In this document: positions 56,464 through 64,000 of the stretch, in pieces
Position numbering within the stretch: position 1 is the first letter of the stretch
How the letters are laid out: each line of letters opens with the position of its first letter
Origin: Planctomycetota bacterium
Lineage (GTDB): Bacteria; Planctomycetota; J058; JAJDCQ01
Direction of reading: 5' to 3'
DNA length: 64,000 bases
Assembly: GCA_029260755.1 (NCBI GenBank)
Contig: JAJDCQ010000178.1
Coordinates: forward strand, 43,413 to 107,412
Position numbers and translations under genes: made by a program
The notes under the pieces: generated by a model
What the model was told of the DNA's origin: nothing
What the model saw: only the letters and a program-made list of their open reading frames with translations
The model's database searches: none

Positions 56464-57288
56464 GTGCGCGATCTCCACAGCCACACGACCGCTTCGGACG
56501 GCCTGCTCTCGCCGAGCGAGCTCGTCGGGCGCGCCGCCGAGGTCGGCCTGCGAACGCTCGCCGTCACCGATCACGACACCGTCGCCGGAACGGCCGAGGC
56601 GATCGCCGCAGGGCGAGAGCTCGGCGTCGAGGTGATCTGCGGGATCGAGATCTCGGCGGTGACGACGTGCGGGCGTAACATCCACGTCCTCGGCTACTTT
56701 CCCGACCCGGACCGCTCCGATCTCGCCGGGTTCCAGCGCGAGCGCCAGCAGGAGCGCCACGACCGCGCCATCGAGATCCTCGACAAGCTCGCCGCGGTCG
56801 GGGTCGTCATCCCGCCCGAGACGATCTTCGACGGGCTCGACGAGCGGTGCTCGGTCGGTCGCCCCCACATCGCTCGGGCGCTGCTCGCCGGCGGTCACGT
56901 CGCGAGCTTCCGCGACGCGTTCGACCGCTACCTCGGCCCGAGCGGCCCGGCCTACGTCGACAGCCCGCGGATGACCGCGCCCGAGGCGGCCGACCTCGTC
57001 CAGGCTCGTGGAGGCGTCACCAGCGTCGCGCACCCGCGGGTCGACGACCTCGACGCGGCGATCGCCGAGCTGCACCGCCAGGGCGTCGCGGCCGTCGAGG
57101 TCTTCCACCCGAATCACACCAACACCGACATTCGCCGTTACCTCGGCGTCGTCGACGAGCTGGGGATGCTCGTCACCGGCGGCTCCGACTACCACGGGAC
57201 CGACAAGGGCGAGGGGAGTGACCTCGGCAGCGTCACCCTCCCCGAGGAGCACTTCGCCCGCTTCGCCGACGCGCTCGCCAAGGCGTAG
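56464..57288 (+). CDS. PHP-domain phosphoesterase
   Basis: 274 residues from GTG 56464, after GGAGGG; the frame opens earlier, but the promoter at 56401-56429 excludes most upstream starts. Metal-binding motifs of the PHP family: DLHSHTTASDG, TDHDT, GIEISA, AHPR and GSDYHG. Resembles the YciV/RNase AM-type 3',5'-nucleoside bisphosphate phosphatases, which act on pAp or RNA 5' ends; the exact substrate is an inference. Cytoplasmic. It leads an operon with pepA 38 bp on. Confidence 0.86.
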   Translation: MRDLHSHTTASDGLLSPSELVGRAAEVGLRTLAVTDHDTVAGTAEAIAAGRELGVEVICGIEISAVTTCGRNIHVLGYFPDPDRSDLAGFQRERQQERHDRAIEILDKLAAVGVVIPPETIFDGLDERCSVGRPHIARALLAGGHVASFRDAFDRYLGPSGPAYVDSPRMTAPEAADLVQARGGVTSVAHPRVDDLDAAIAELHRQGVAAVEVFHPNHTNTDIRRYLGVVDELGMLVTGGSDYHGTDKGEGSDLGSVTLPEEHFARFADALAKA

Positions 57289-57326
57289 TCCCCGTCCGTC
57301 CAGCGCGGCGGGACCGAGAGGAACGA

Positions 57327-58943
57327 ATGAACGTCACCGCTGAATCCGGCAGCCCCTTCGAGAAGGGACACGACCTCGTCGCGGTCCTCGTCGCCGAGGG
57401 CGAGGACGGCAAGCGCGCCGGCGTCCTCGCGGACGCCGACGCGGCGACCGGCGGCGCCCTCGCGCGCGCGATGAGCGCCGGCGACTTCGGCGGCAAGCTC
57501 AAGGAGACGCTCGTTCTCTACCCCGGCGACGGGGCGCGGGCGAAGCGGATCGTGCTCGTCGGCGTCGGCGCGCGCGATCGGGTCGACCGCACCAGCATTC
57601 GCCGGGCGGCCGGCGAGGTCGCCCGCGCCGCGCGCCGCCTGTCGGCGCGCAAGGTGGCGATCGCGGCGAGCCCGCGGGTGCAGCGCGTCGGCGCGGCCGT
57701 CGCGGCGGAGGCGATGACCGAGGGGGCGATCCTCGCCTCCTACGAGTTCGACGACTGGAAGTCGGGCGACGACGCCAAGAAGGGCAAGAAGGCCAAGGCC
57801 AAGCGGGCCACCCACGACGGCGGCGACCTCGCGATCGGCCGCCTGGCGATCCACGCGTCGGACCGGGGCGACCTCCGCGCGGTCAAGGAGGCGGTGCGAC
57901 GCGCCGAGATCGTCGCGAACGCGACGAACATGACCCGCCAGATCGGCAATCAGCCCGGCAACTCGTGCACGCCGACGTGGCTCGCGAACCAGGCGAAGGC
58001 GATGGCCCGCAAGGTCGGCCTCTCCTGCAAGGTTCTCTCCGAGAAGGATATGGAACGCCTGGGCATGGGCAGCCTCCTCGGCGTCTCCCAGGGCAGCGAC
58101 GAGCCCGCGACGCTCACGATCCTCGAGCACAAGCCGCGCGCCGCGCGCGGCACCGTCGTCCTCGTCGGCAAGGGCGTCACGTTCGATTCCGGCGGCATCT
58201 CGATCAAGCCGGCGGCCCAGATGTGGGACATGAAGTACGACAAGATGGGCGCGTGCGCCGTCTTCGGCGCCATGAACGCGATCGCCCGGCTCGGCCTGCC
58301 GCTCCACGTGGTCGGGCTCATGCCCGCCACCGAGAACCTCCCGGGCGCCAGGGCGCGCAAGCCCGGCGACGTCAGCCGCGCGATGAACGGCAAGACGATC
58401 GAGGTCCAGAACACCGACGCCGAGGGGCGGCTGATCCTCGCCGACGCCCTCTGCTACGCGCAGCGCTACGATCCCGACCTCGTGATCGATCTCGCGACCC
58501 TGACCGGCGCGTGCGTGATCGCGCTCGGCAGCGTGAACGCGGCGATCTACAGCACCGACGACGGCGTCCGCGACGGCCTCGTGTCGGCCGGCCGCGACAC
58601 CGACGATCGCGTCTGGCCGATGCCGCTCGACGACGACTACGCCGAGCTGCTCAAGAGCGACACCGCCGACGTGAAGAACATCGGCGGACGGGCGGGCGGC
58701 TCGATCACCGCCGCGCGGTTCCTCCAGCACTTCGTCGGCGACCACCCCTGGGTGCACCTCGACATCGCCGGGACGGCCTGGGAGAAGTCCTCGAGCCGCG
58801 ACTACCTCGGGGGCGGCGCGACCGGCTTCGGCGTCCGGCTGCTCACCCGCTACCTCGAGGCGCGGGCGGCCGCGAGCAACGGTTCGCCGAAGACGAAGAA
58901 GAAGTCGAAGAAGAAGAAGGCGAAGCAGAAGAAGCCGAAGTAG
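57327..58943 (+). CDS. pepA: Leucyl aminopeptidase (M17)
   Basis: 538 residues. Hexameric cytosolic metallo-aminopeptidase. Metal and catalytic motifs: GKGVTFDSGGISIKPA, MKYDKMGACAV and the signature NTDAEGRLILADAL; ATLTGACVIALG and GGGATGFGVRLL complete the C-domain. GAGAGG lies eight bases before ATG 57327. An unusual feature is the terminal Lys-rich tail (last 17 residues, 13 of them Lys) and a second Lys patch near 150, which suggest nucleic-acid or surface contact; some PepA proteins bind DNA. Confidence 0.94.
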   Translation: MNVTAESGSPFEKGHDLVAVLVAEGEDGKRAGVLADADAATGGALARAMSAGDFGGKLKETLVLYPGDGARAKRIVLVGVGARDRVDRTSIRRAAGEVARAARRLSARKVAIAASPRVQRVGAAVAAEAMTEGAILASYEFDDWKSGDDAKKGKKAKAKRATHDGGDLAIGRLAIHASDRGDLRAVKEAVRRAEIVANATNMTRQIGNQPGNSCTPTWLANQAKAMARKVGLSCKVLSEKDMERLGMGSLLGVSQGSDEPATLTILEHKPRAARGTVVLVGKGVTFDSGGISIKPAAQMWDMKYDKMGACAVFGAMNAIARLGLPLHVVGLMPATENLPGARARKPGDVSRAMNGKTIEVQNTDAEGRLILADALCYAQRYDPDLVIDLATLTGACVIALGSVNAAIYSTDDGVRDGLVSAGRDTDDRVWPMPLDDDYAELLKSDTADVKNIGGRAGGSITAARFLQHFVGDHPWVHLDIAGTAWEKSSSRDYLGGGATGFGVRLLTRYLEARAAASNGSPKTKKKSKKKKAKQKKPK

Positions 58944-58978
58944 CCGATTCTGCTACGGCGAGCAGCGAAGCACGATCG

Positions 58979-59851
58979 ATGTTCCTTCCGTCCGATCCGG
59001 CGGCGATCGACCGACCCCGCGGGCACCTCCGAGAGGTGGCCGTCGGGCCGCTGCCCGAGGCGACCCCGGCGACGATCGAGGTGATCGCCCATCGCGGAGC
59101 GGCTCACGGCAGCCCCGAGAACACGATCGTCGCGTTCGAGCGTGCCATCGAGCAGGGCAGCCACGGCCTCGAGCTCGACGTGTGGCCGACCGCCGACGGC
59201 GCGGCCGTCGTCGTCCACGACGAGAAGCTCGGACGCACGATCCCGGGCGCCGGCCGCGTCGATGCGCTCACCTGGGGGCAGCTCCGGCGCCTCGACGCGG
59301 GCGGAACGGGCAGGCCGCCGCCGCTCCTCGACGAGGTGCTCGAGCTCGCCCGCGACCGCGTCTGGCTCGACGTCGAGCTCAAGAGCGTCGGCGCCGTCGA
59401 GCCCGCCGTCGCGGCGATCGCCGACGCGGCCATGGGCGACCGGTGCGTCATCACCTCGTTCGACGTCGAGACGCTCGAGCGCGTCCGCGTCGTCGCCCCC
59501 GAGCTTCGCCGAGGCCTCGTCCAGGGGCAGCGATCCCTCAACCCCGCCGTCCGCTGGAACGAGGCGCTCCCCCAGCGCCTCCTCCGATCGCTCGATGCCT
59601 GGTGCCTCGTGAGTCACCACCGCATCCTGTGGCGCGCGGTCGTGCGGAGCGTCCACCGGATGGGCAAGCCCGTCTACGTCTGGACGAGCCTCCGCGCCGA
59701 CGCCCGCGGCCCCGAGCGCACCTGGGCCCGCCTCGTCCGCCTCGGCGTCGACGGGATCATCACCGGGCGCCCCGGCGACCTCGCGCGCTTCCTCGAGGGG
59801 ATGCGCGGCCTGGATGGCCGGGGCCCCGGGCCGCTGCCGATGCCGCGCTGA
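58979..59851 (+). CDS. Glycerophosphodiester phosphodiesterase
   Basis: 290 residues from ATG 58979, 35 bp after pepA. Hydrolyses glycerophosphodiesters to glycerol 3-phosphate and an alcohol. Catalytic motifs: VIAHRGAAHGSPENT, LELDVWPTADG, VVVHDEKLGRT and WLDVELK; GVDGIITGRPGDL is the closing barrel strand. No signal peptide, so a cytosolic UgpQ-type enzyme. A few leading residues before the barrel are not conserved. Confidence 0.92.
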   Translation: MFLPSDPAAIDRPRGHLREVAVGPLPEATPATIEVIAHRGAAHGSPENTIVAFERAIEQGSHGLELDVWPTADGAAVVVHDEKLGRTIPGAGRVDALTWGQLRRLDAGGTGRPPPLLDEVLELARDRVWLDVELKSVGAVEPAVAAIADAAMGDRCVITSFDVETLERVRVVAPELRRGLVQGQRSLNPAVRWNEALPQRLLRSLDAWCLVSHHRILWRAVVRSVHRMGKPVYVWTSLRADARGPERTWARLVRLGVDGIITGRPGDLARFLEGMRGLDGRGPGPLPMPR

Positions 59852-59897
59852 CGCGGGCGATCGCCGCGGGCCGCCCGCTCACCCGACCCCGGTCTTT

Positions 59898-59926
59898 TTG
59901 CGGCGCGTCCGGGCTCCTGCTACCCT
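59898..59926 (+). promoter_or_regulatory. Promoter of the kinase gene at 59941
   Basis: TTGCGG (59898-59903), 17 bp, TACCCT (59921-59926). The -10 ends 14 nt before ATG 59941, leaving a leader of only about 8 nt. Confidence 0.55.
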
Positions 59927-59940
59927 CGGCGGCGAGCCCC

Positions 59941-62900
59941 ATGACGACGTCACCCGCGCCCGCCCGCTGTCCTCGATGCGGCCGACCCTCGGCCGGGCGT
60001 CCGTGCCCGTGCGTCGCGAGCTCGCCCGGACCCCTCGCCGCCGACAGCGCGCAGACCCGGATCGCTCCGGCCCCCTTCGCGCCGCCGCCGGCGCCGCCCC
60101 GTCCGCCCCCGTCGTCGTCGGGCTCGCTCGCCCCCGCGCTGCCCGAGCCACCGGAGGCCGCCGAGGCGAGGACCGATCCCCGCCGGCGGCTCGGCCGGTA
60201 CCTCCTCCTCGAGGAGCTCGGCCGCGGCGGGATGGGCGTCGTCTATCGGGCCTGGGACGAGCAGCTCCGCCGGCTCGTCGCGGTGAAGATGCTCACGGAC
60301 GCCTCGCCCGAGGCGCTCGAGCGCTTCGGCCGCGAGGCGCAGATCGTCGCCGCGCTGCGCCACCCCAACATCGTGGGCGTGTTCGAGTCGGGCCAGGTCG
60401 GCGGTCGCCACTTCCTCGTGATGGACCACATCGACGGCGACACCCTCGAGCGGCGCCTCTCCGGAACCGGTCGCGGGGGCGAACGCGGCGCCCGTCGACT
60501 GCCGCTGGTGCGCGCGCTCGAGGTGATCCGTGACGTCGCGCTCGCGGTCCACCACGCCCACGAGCGCGGCGTCGTGCATCGCGATCTCAAGCCGCAGAAC
60601 ATCATGCTCGATGCCGAGGACCATCCCTGGGTGCTCGACTTCGGCCTCGCGAAGATGCGGGGCTCGAGTCGACAGACGCGCACCGGCGTCGTCGTCGGCA
60701 CGCCGGCCTACATGGCTCCGGAGCAGGTCGAGGCGGCCGGCGGCCCGGCCGACGTCGACGGGCGGACCGACGTCTACGCCCTCGGCGCGACCCTCTACCA
60801 CGTCCTCACCGGTGGTCCACCGTTTCAGGGCGAGACCGACCTGAACGTGATGATGGCCGTCGTCGCGAGGGACCCGGTCCCGCCCGCTCGACGCAATCCT
60901 CGCGCGATCGGCGACCTCGAGACGATCTGCCTGCGCTGTCTCGAGAAGGACCCCGAGCGCCGCTACCCGAGCCCTCGCGAGCTCGCCGAGGACATCGACC
61001 GACACCTGGCCGGCGATCCGATCATGGCCCGGCCGATCGGCCGGAGCGAGCGGTTGCGGCGCTGGATCCGCCGGCGCCGAGCCCTCGTCGTCCTCGCCGC
61101 CCTCCTCGCGATCGCGGTCGCGGCCGGAGGCGGGCTCTTCGTCCAGTCCCGGGTCGAGCGAGCCCGTGCGGCCGCGGCGCTCGAGGCGGAGCGGCTCGCG
61201 CGGGAAGAGGAGTCCAGACGCGAGAGGGCGGCGCAGGAGCGCGCGAGCGCCGAGGCGCTCGAGCGACAGCGGGCGGAGCAGCTCGACGGTCTCGAGGCGG
61301 ACGCCACCGCGCGGACCGACGCGTTCCGGACCGCCCGGGACGAGCTCCTCGTCGACGAGGCGACGGCGAAGGTGCTCGTCGCCGAGTCGGACGAGCGAGT
61401 CCGAGCCGTCCTCTTCACGGGCTGGGAGGCGCTCTTCGCCCATCGTCGCGCCGTCGATGCGCTCGACGGGGATCCGGCGCGGGCAGCCGTCGCCGCCTCC
61501 GTCGCCGTCGAGCTGACCGAGCTCGCGGTGGCGACCAGGCAGTTCGCCGCCGCCCGGAACGCGCTCGTCCGCGCCGGGGAGCTCGGGATCGACGCGGCCA
61601 CGGCCGAGTCGCTCGACGCGAAGGTCGTCCGGGCGGAGGAGGCGTTCGAGCGCCATCGCGACAGCCGCATCGACCGCACGATCAGGAAGGCCCTCTCGGG
61701 CGACTTCAGCAAGTGGAAGCGCGAGCGGATCCCCGACGGCGTCGACGCGCTCGTCGCCCTCGCGGGCGACGACGTCGTCGACCGGCTCTGCACCGAGCTC
61801 GACGAACGGACCGAGCGTCTCCGCTCGGTCGTTCGCGCCGAGTACCTCGGCGCCAACACCCTCACCGCCGAGGAGCGGACGAGCGGCGCGACCGAGATCG
61901 CCGGCCTCGCCGACGCCGTCGAGGCCTGGCTGACGCCGCCGCCCGACGAGGGGTGGCCCGCCGCCGAGCACCGGGCGACGATCCGGGCGGCCGAGCGGCG
62001 ACTCGACGCCCGAAACGGGGGACCCGGCGCCTTCCGGCGTCGCCTCCGCGAGGCGCAGCGGGCGGTCCTCGAGCCGGGCGAGATCGACCTGATCCGGCTC
62101 GCGTGCGAGGCCTTCGAACGGATGCCCCTCTACCACTACCGCGCCGGACCGTCTCTCGCTCGCTACCTCTTCGCCGAGACCGATGAGCGACGGGCCATCT
62201 GGGGCACGCTCGCCCTGTGCAAGATGATCGACTCGCCGAGCGCCGAGCGCTGGGTCAGGCGGATGCGGGAACGTCACGCGAGGGAGTCGGCGTTCGCCCG
62301 GAGGGTCCGGGAGCGGCACGGCCTGATGCACGTCGCGAAGGGCTCGAGGGTGACGGCGGCGATCGAGAAGCTCCTCCGGCTCGAGCCGCGGAGCCTCGAG
62401 GAGATCGTCTCCCAGGCGGGGGTCGCCGCCGGAACGAACAACCCCCAGCTCGCGGCTCGCCGCCTCGACGAGGCCATCCGACGCTCGCCCGACGACCCGG
62501 AGATCAGGTTCGCACGCGCGAGCCTCCTCGCGGTCTACCGGCAGCCCGGCCCCGCCCGGGAGGAGATCGACCGGGTGCGCCGGCTCGCGCCCGACCACGT
62601 CGAGGCGCTGCTCCTGAGCGCGCGCCTCCACATCGCCGCGAGCGAGCTCCGGCACGCCCGGGAGAACCTCGACCGCGCCATCGTCCTCGATCCGGAGCGC
62701 GTCCTCGCCCTCACCCTCCGGGCCGGCGTCCGTCGAGCCGCCGGCGACCTCGAGGGGGCGCGCGCAGACGCGGACGCGGCGACCGCGGTCGACCCCACCG
62801 AAGCAAGCGCCTGGCTCGAGCGCGGCCTCATCCGGCACGCGAGCGGCGACCTCCTCGGCGCGTTCCTCGACCTCACCGCCGCGGTGGAGCTCGCCCCGAC

Positions 62901-63603
62901 GGACCCCGGCCCCTTCTGGGTCCGGGCGAGTCTCCGGCTCGGGGCCGACGATCCCGACGGCGCCATCGAGGACGCCTCGATGGTGATCGAGCTCGACCCG
63001 CGAAGGATCGACGCGTGGTCCCTTCGAGCCTCCCTCCACGAGCGCGCCGGGCGCCTCCACGACGCCGTCTCGGACTGGACCCGGGCGACCGACGTGGCGA
63101 CCGACCGCCGAAACCGTGGCCTCGTTCGCGGCTGGCGGCCCGGGAGGTTCGACGCCGACATGGCCCGGGTCCGCGGCCGGATCCGCGCGACCGGGCTGGC
63201 CGCTCCCGCCGAGGCCGAGCCCGATGCCACCGAGGGCCGCGACGCCGACCCCGACACGCTGATCGCGCGGGCGATCACCCGGGCCCGCGGGGGCGATCCC
63301 GACGGCGCCCTCGCCGAGCTCGACGGCGTCGTCGGCCGCTGGCCGGGTCCGCGGACCTTCCTCGTTCGGGGACAGCTCCGGCTCGCCACGGGCGACCTCG
63401 AGGGCGCGACCGACGACTTCACCTGGGCGATCGAGCACGACGAGCGCATCGCCGAGAGCTGGTACCTCCGCGGCATCACCCGCCGCCGCGCTGGCGACCC
63501 CTCCGCGGCGAAGACCGACCTGGTCCGGTGCCTCGAGCTCGAGCCGTCGGACGAGCTCCGGGGGAAGGCGCGAGCCGCCCTCGACGACCTCGACGGCGAC
63601 TGA
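59941..63603 (+). CDS. Ser/Thr protein kinase with zinc ribbon and C-terminal TPR array
   Basis: 1220 residues. A zinc ribbon (CPRCGRP.. PCPC) at 9-24, a Pro-rich linker, kinase at 84-350 (GRGGMGVVYRAWD, Lys116, HRDLKPQN at 213-220, DFGLAKM, GTPAYMAPEQ), a membrane helix near 380-400, a coiled coil to 450, an uncharacterised helical region and TPR repeats from about 820 to 1215 (RARASLLAVYR, ARENLDRAIVLDPERV). This is the common planctomycete kinase layout with an extracytoplasmic TPR scaffold. Possible role: assembling client proteins through TPRs and signalling inwards. Confidence 0.93.
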   Translation: MTTSPAPARCPRCGRPSAGRPCPCVASSPGPLAADSAQTRIAPAPFAPPPAPPRPPPSSSGSLAPALPEPPEAAEARTDPRRRLGRYLLLEELGRGGMGVVYRAWDEQLRRLVAVKMLTDASPEALERFGREAQIVAALRHPNIVGVFESGQVGGRHFLVMDHIDGDTLERRLSGTGRGGERGARRLPLVRALEVIRDVALAVHHAHERGVVHRDLKPQNIMLDAEDHPWVLDFGLAKMRGSSRQTRTGVVVGTPAYMAPEQVEAAGGPADVDGRTDVYALGATLYHVLTGGPPFQGETDLNVMMAVVARDPVPPARRNPRAIGDLETICLRCLEKDPERRYPSPRELAEDIDRHLAGDPIMARPIGRSERLRRWIRRRRALVVLAALLAIAVAAGGGLFVQSRVERARAAAALEAERLAREEESRRERAAQERASAEALERQRAEQLDGLEADATARTDAFRTARDELLVDEATAKVLVAESDERVRAVLFTGWEALFAHRRAVDALDGDPARAAVAASVAVELTELAVATRQFAAARNALVRAGELGIDAATAESLDAKVVRAEEAFERHRDSRIDRTIRKALSGDFSKWKRERIPDGVDALVALAGDDVVDRLCTELDERTERLRSVVRAEYLGANTLTAEERTSGATEIAGLADAVEAWLTPPPDEGWPAAEHRATIRAAERRLDARNGGPGAFRRRLREAQRAVLEPGEIDLIRLACEAFERMPLYHYRAGPSLARYLFAETDERRAIWGTLALCKMIDSPSAERWVRRMRERHARESAFARRVRERHGLMHVAKGSRVTAAIEKLLRLEPRSLEEIVSQAGVAAGTNNPQLAARRLDEAIRRSPDDPEIRFARASLLAVYRQPGPAREEIDRVRRLAPDHVEALLLSARLHIAASELRHARENLDRAIVLDPERVLALTLRAGVRRAAGDLEGARADADAATAVDPTEASAWLERGLIRHASGDLLGAFLDLTAAVELAPTDPGPFWVRASLRLGADDPDGAIEDASMVIELDPRRIDAWSLRASLHERAGRLHDAVSDWTRATDVATDRRNRGLVRGWRPGRFDADMARVRGRIRATGLAAPAEAEPDATEGRDADPDTLIARAITRARGGDPDGALAELDGVVGRWPGPRTFLVRGQLRLATGDLEGATDDFTWAIEHDERIAESWYLRGITRRRAGDPSAAKTDLVRCLELEPSDELRGKARAALDDLDGD

Positions 63604-63659
63604 CCGGGGCCCCCCCGAGCGAGGGTCGATCACCGAGCGTCACGGCGACCGGGTCCGTC

Positions 63660-63866
63660 GTTCCGGGAACAGGAGTTTCGGGCGGAGCACCGCGACGCGT
63701 CGGCAATGGCTCGGCGACGCCCGAACCAATCCGTGCAATCCGCGAAATCCGCGGTTCGATCTCTGTCGGCGTTGAATCAGTGGGAACCGCGGATGACGCG
63801 GATTACGCGGAATGCGAGTTGCCAGGGTCCGGGTTCATTTCCGTTGCGCGGGCCGGTTCCAGGAGC
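63660..63866. repeat. Family C structured repeat, copy C4 (tandem with C5)
   Basis: Starts with GTTCCGGGAAC (63660-63670) and ends at GTTCCAGGAGC (63856-63866). Contains TCGGGCGGAGCACCGCGACG, arms CAATCCGTGCAATCCGCG and ACCGCGGATGACGCGGATTA, and shares the flank sequence with C3. Confidence 0.88.
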
Positions 63867-64000
63867 AGGAGTTTCGGGCGGAGCACCGCGACGCGTCGGC
63901 AATGGCTCGGCGACGCCCGAACCAATCCGTGCAATCCGCGAAATCCGCGGTTCGATCTCTGTCGGCGTTGAATCAGTGGGAACCGCGGATGACGCGGAAT
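63867..64000. repeat. Family C structured repeat, copy C5, cut by the right edge
   Basis: A second copy of the C4 unit in direct orientation at a 196-bp period. The 134 bases visible match C4 almost base for base up to the window end, which points to recent duplication. With C4 it fills the gene-free stretch 63604-64000. Confidence 0.88.

Overview
The window is a high-GC (by eye roughly 70%) Gram-negative chromosome segment, most likely from an uncultured member of the Planctomycetota. The evidence is combined: a Minf_1886-type protein typical of Planctomycetes/Verrucomicrobia, four large transmembrane Ser/Thr protein kinases (two fused to SUMF1/FGE-like domains), an FHA-GAF-PP2C phosphatase, a DUF1570-like secreted HExxH protein and many long multidomain TPR proteins. 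lpxK, a heptosyltransferase and hldE point to a lipid A/LPS outer membrane; tandem pilT genes point to type IV pili. I saw no rRNA, tRNA, CRISPR array, transposase or phage gene.

Layout. 1-2289 (-): kinase-SUMF1 gene cut by the left edge. 2599-13208 (+): MFS transporter, metG, a membrane protein, holB plus a Minf_1886 protein (ATGA coupling), a secreted HELGH protein with a peptidoglycan-binding domain, a Nudix hydrolase with a coupled small protein, and a methyltransferase. 13468-17778 (-): second kinase-SUMF1 gene, divergent through two near-consensus promoters from 18195-21457 (+): FHA/GAF/PP2C phosphatase plus dusB. 21596-22513 (+): membrane-anchored protein. 22857-27440 (-): giant TPR protein. 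28061-29176 (-): secreted alpha/beta hydrolase. 29457-39582 (-): an envelope/pilus block, in transcription order hldE, a SIS-zinc ribbon-PilZ fusion, two pilT genes, a B12-type radical SAM protein, then (after a repeat) a heptosyltransferase and an orphan MshEN-domain protein. 39835-43562 (+): HD-GYP response regulator and hybrid histidine kinase, ATGA-coupled. 43769-46728 (-): two tandem paralogous membrane proteins. 47093-50352 (-): accA, lpxK and a conserved unknown. 50758-56224 (-): kinase plus DUF1570-like protein, divergent from 56464-59851 (+): PHP phosphoesterase, pepA and a glycerophosphodiesterase. 59941-63603 (+): fourth kinase, with zinc ribbon and TPRs.

Between the genes lies a dense set of structured repeats of 100-230 bp. 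Two related families use a 9-bp period (CACAGATTA-type and CGCGGATTA-type) and one an 8-bp period (CGCAAAGG-type); all have long inverted arms, and several are bracketed by GTTCCNGGAAC palindromes. They are the most unusual non-coding signal here. The most unusual coding signals are the SIS-zinc ribbon-PilZ fusion in the heptose/pilus operon, a short N-terminal helical module reused in two kinases, a PilT and a TPR protein, and a 65-bp piece of kinase gene inside the 3' end of the MFS gene.

Promoters are readable: fourteen -35/-10 pairs with 16-18 bp spacing can be placed, and at five genes the -10 ends only 7-14 nt before the start codon, which implies leaderless or nearly leaderless transcripts.
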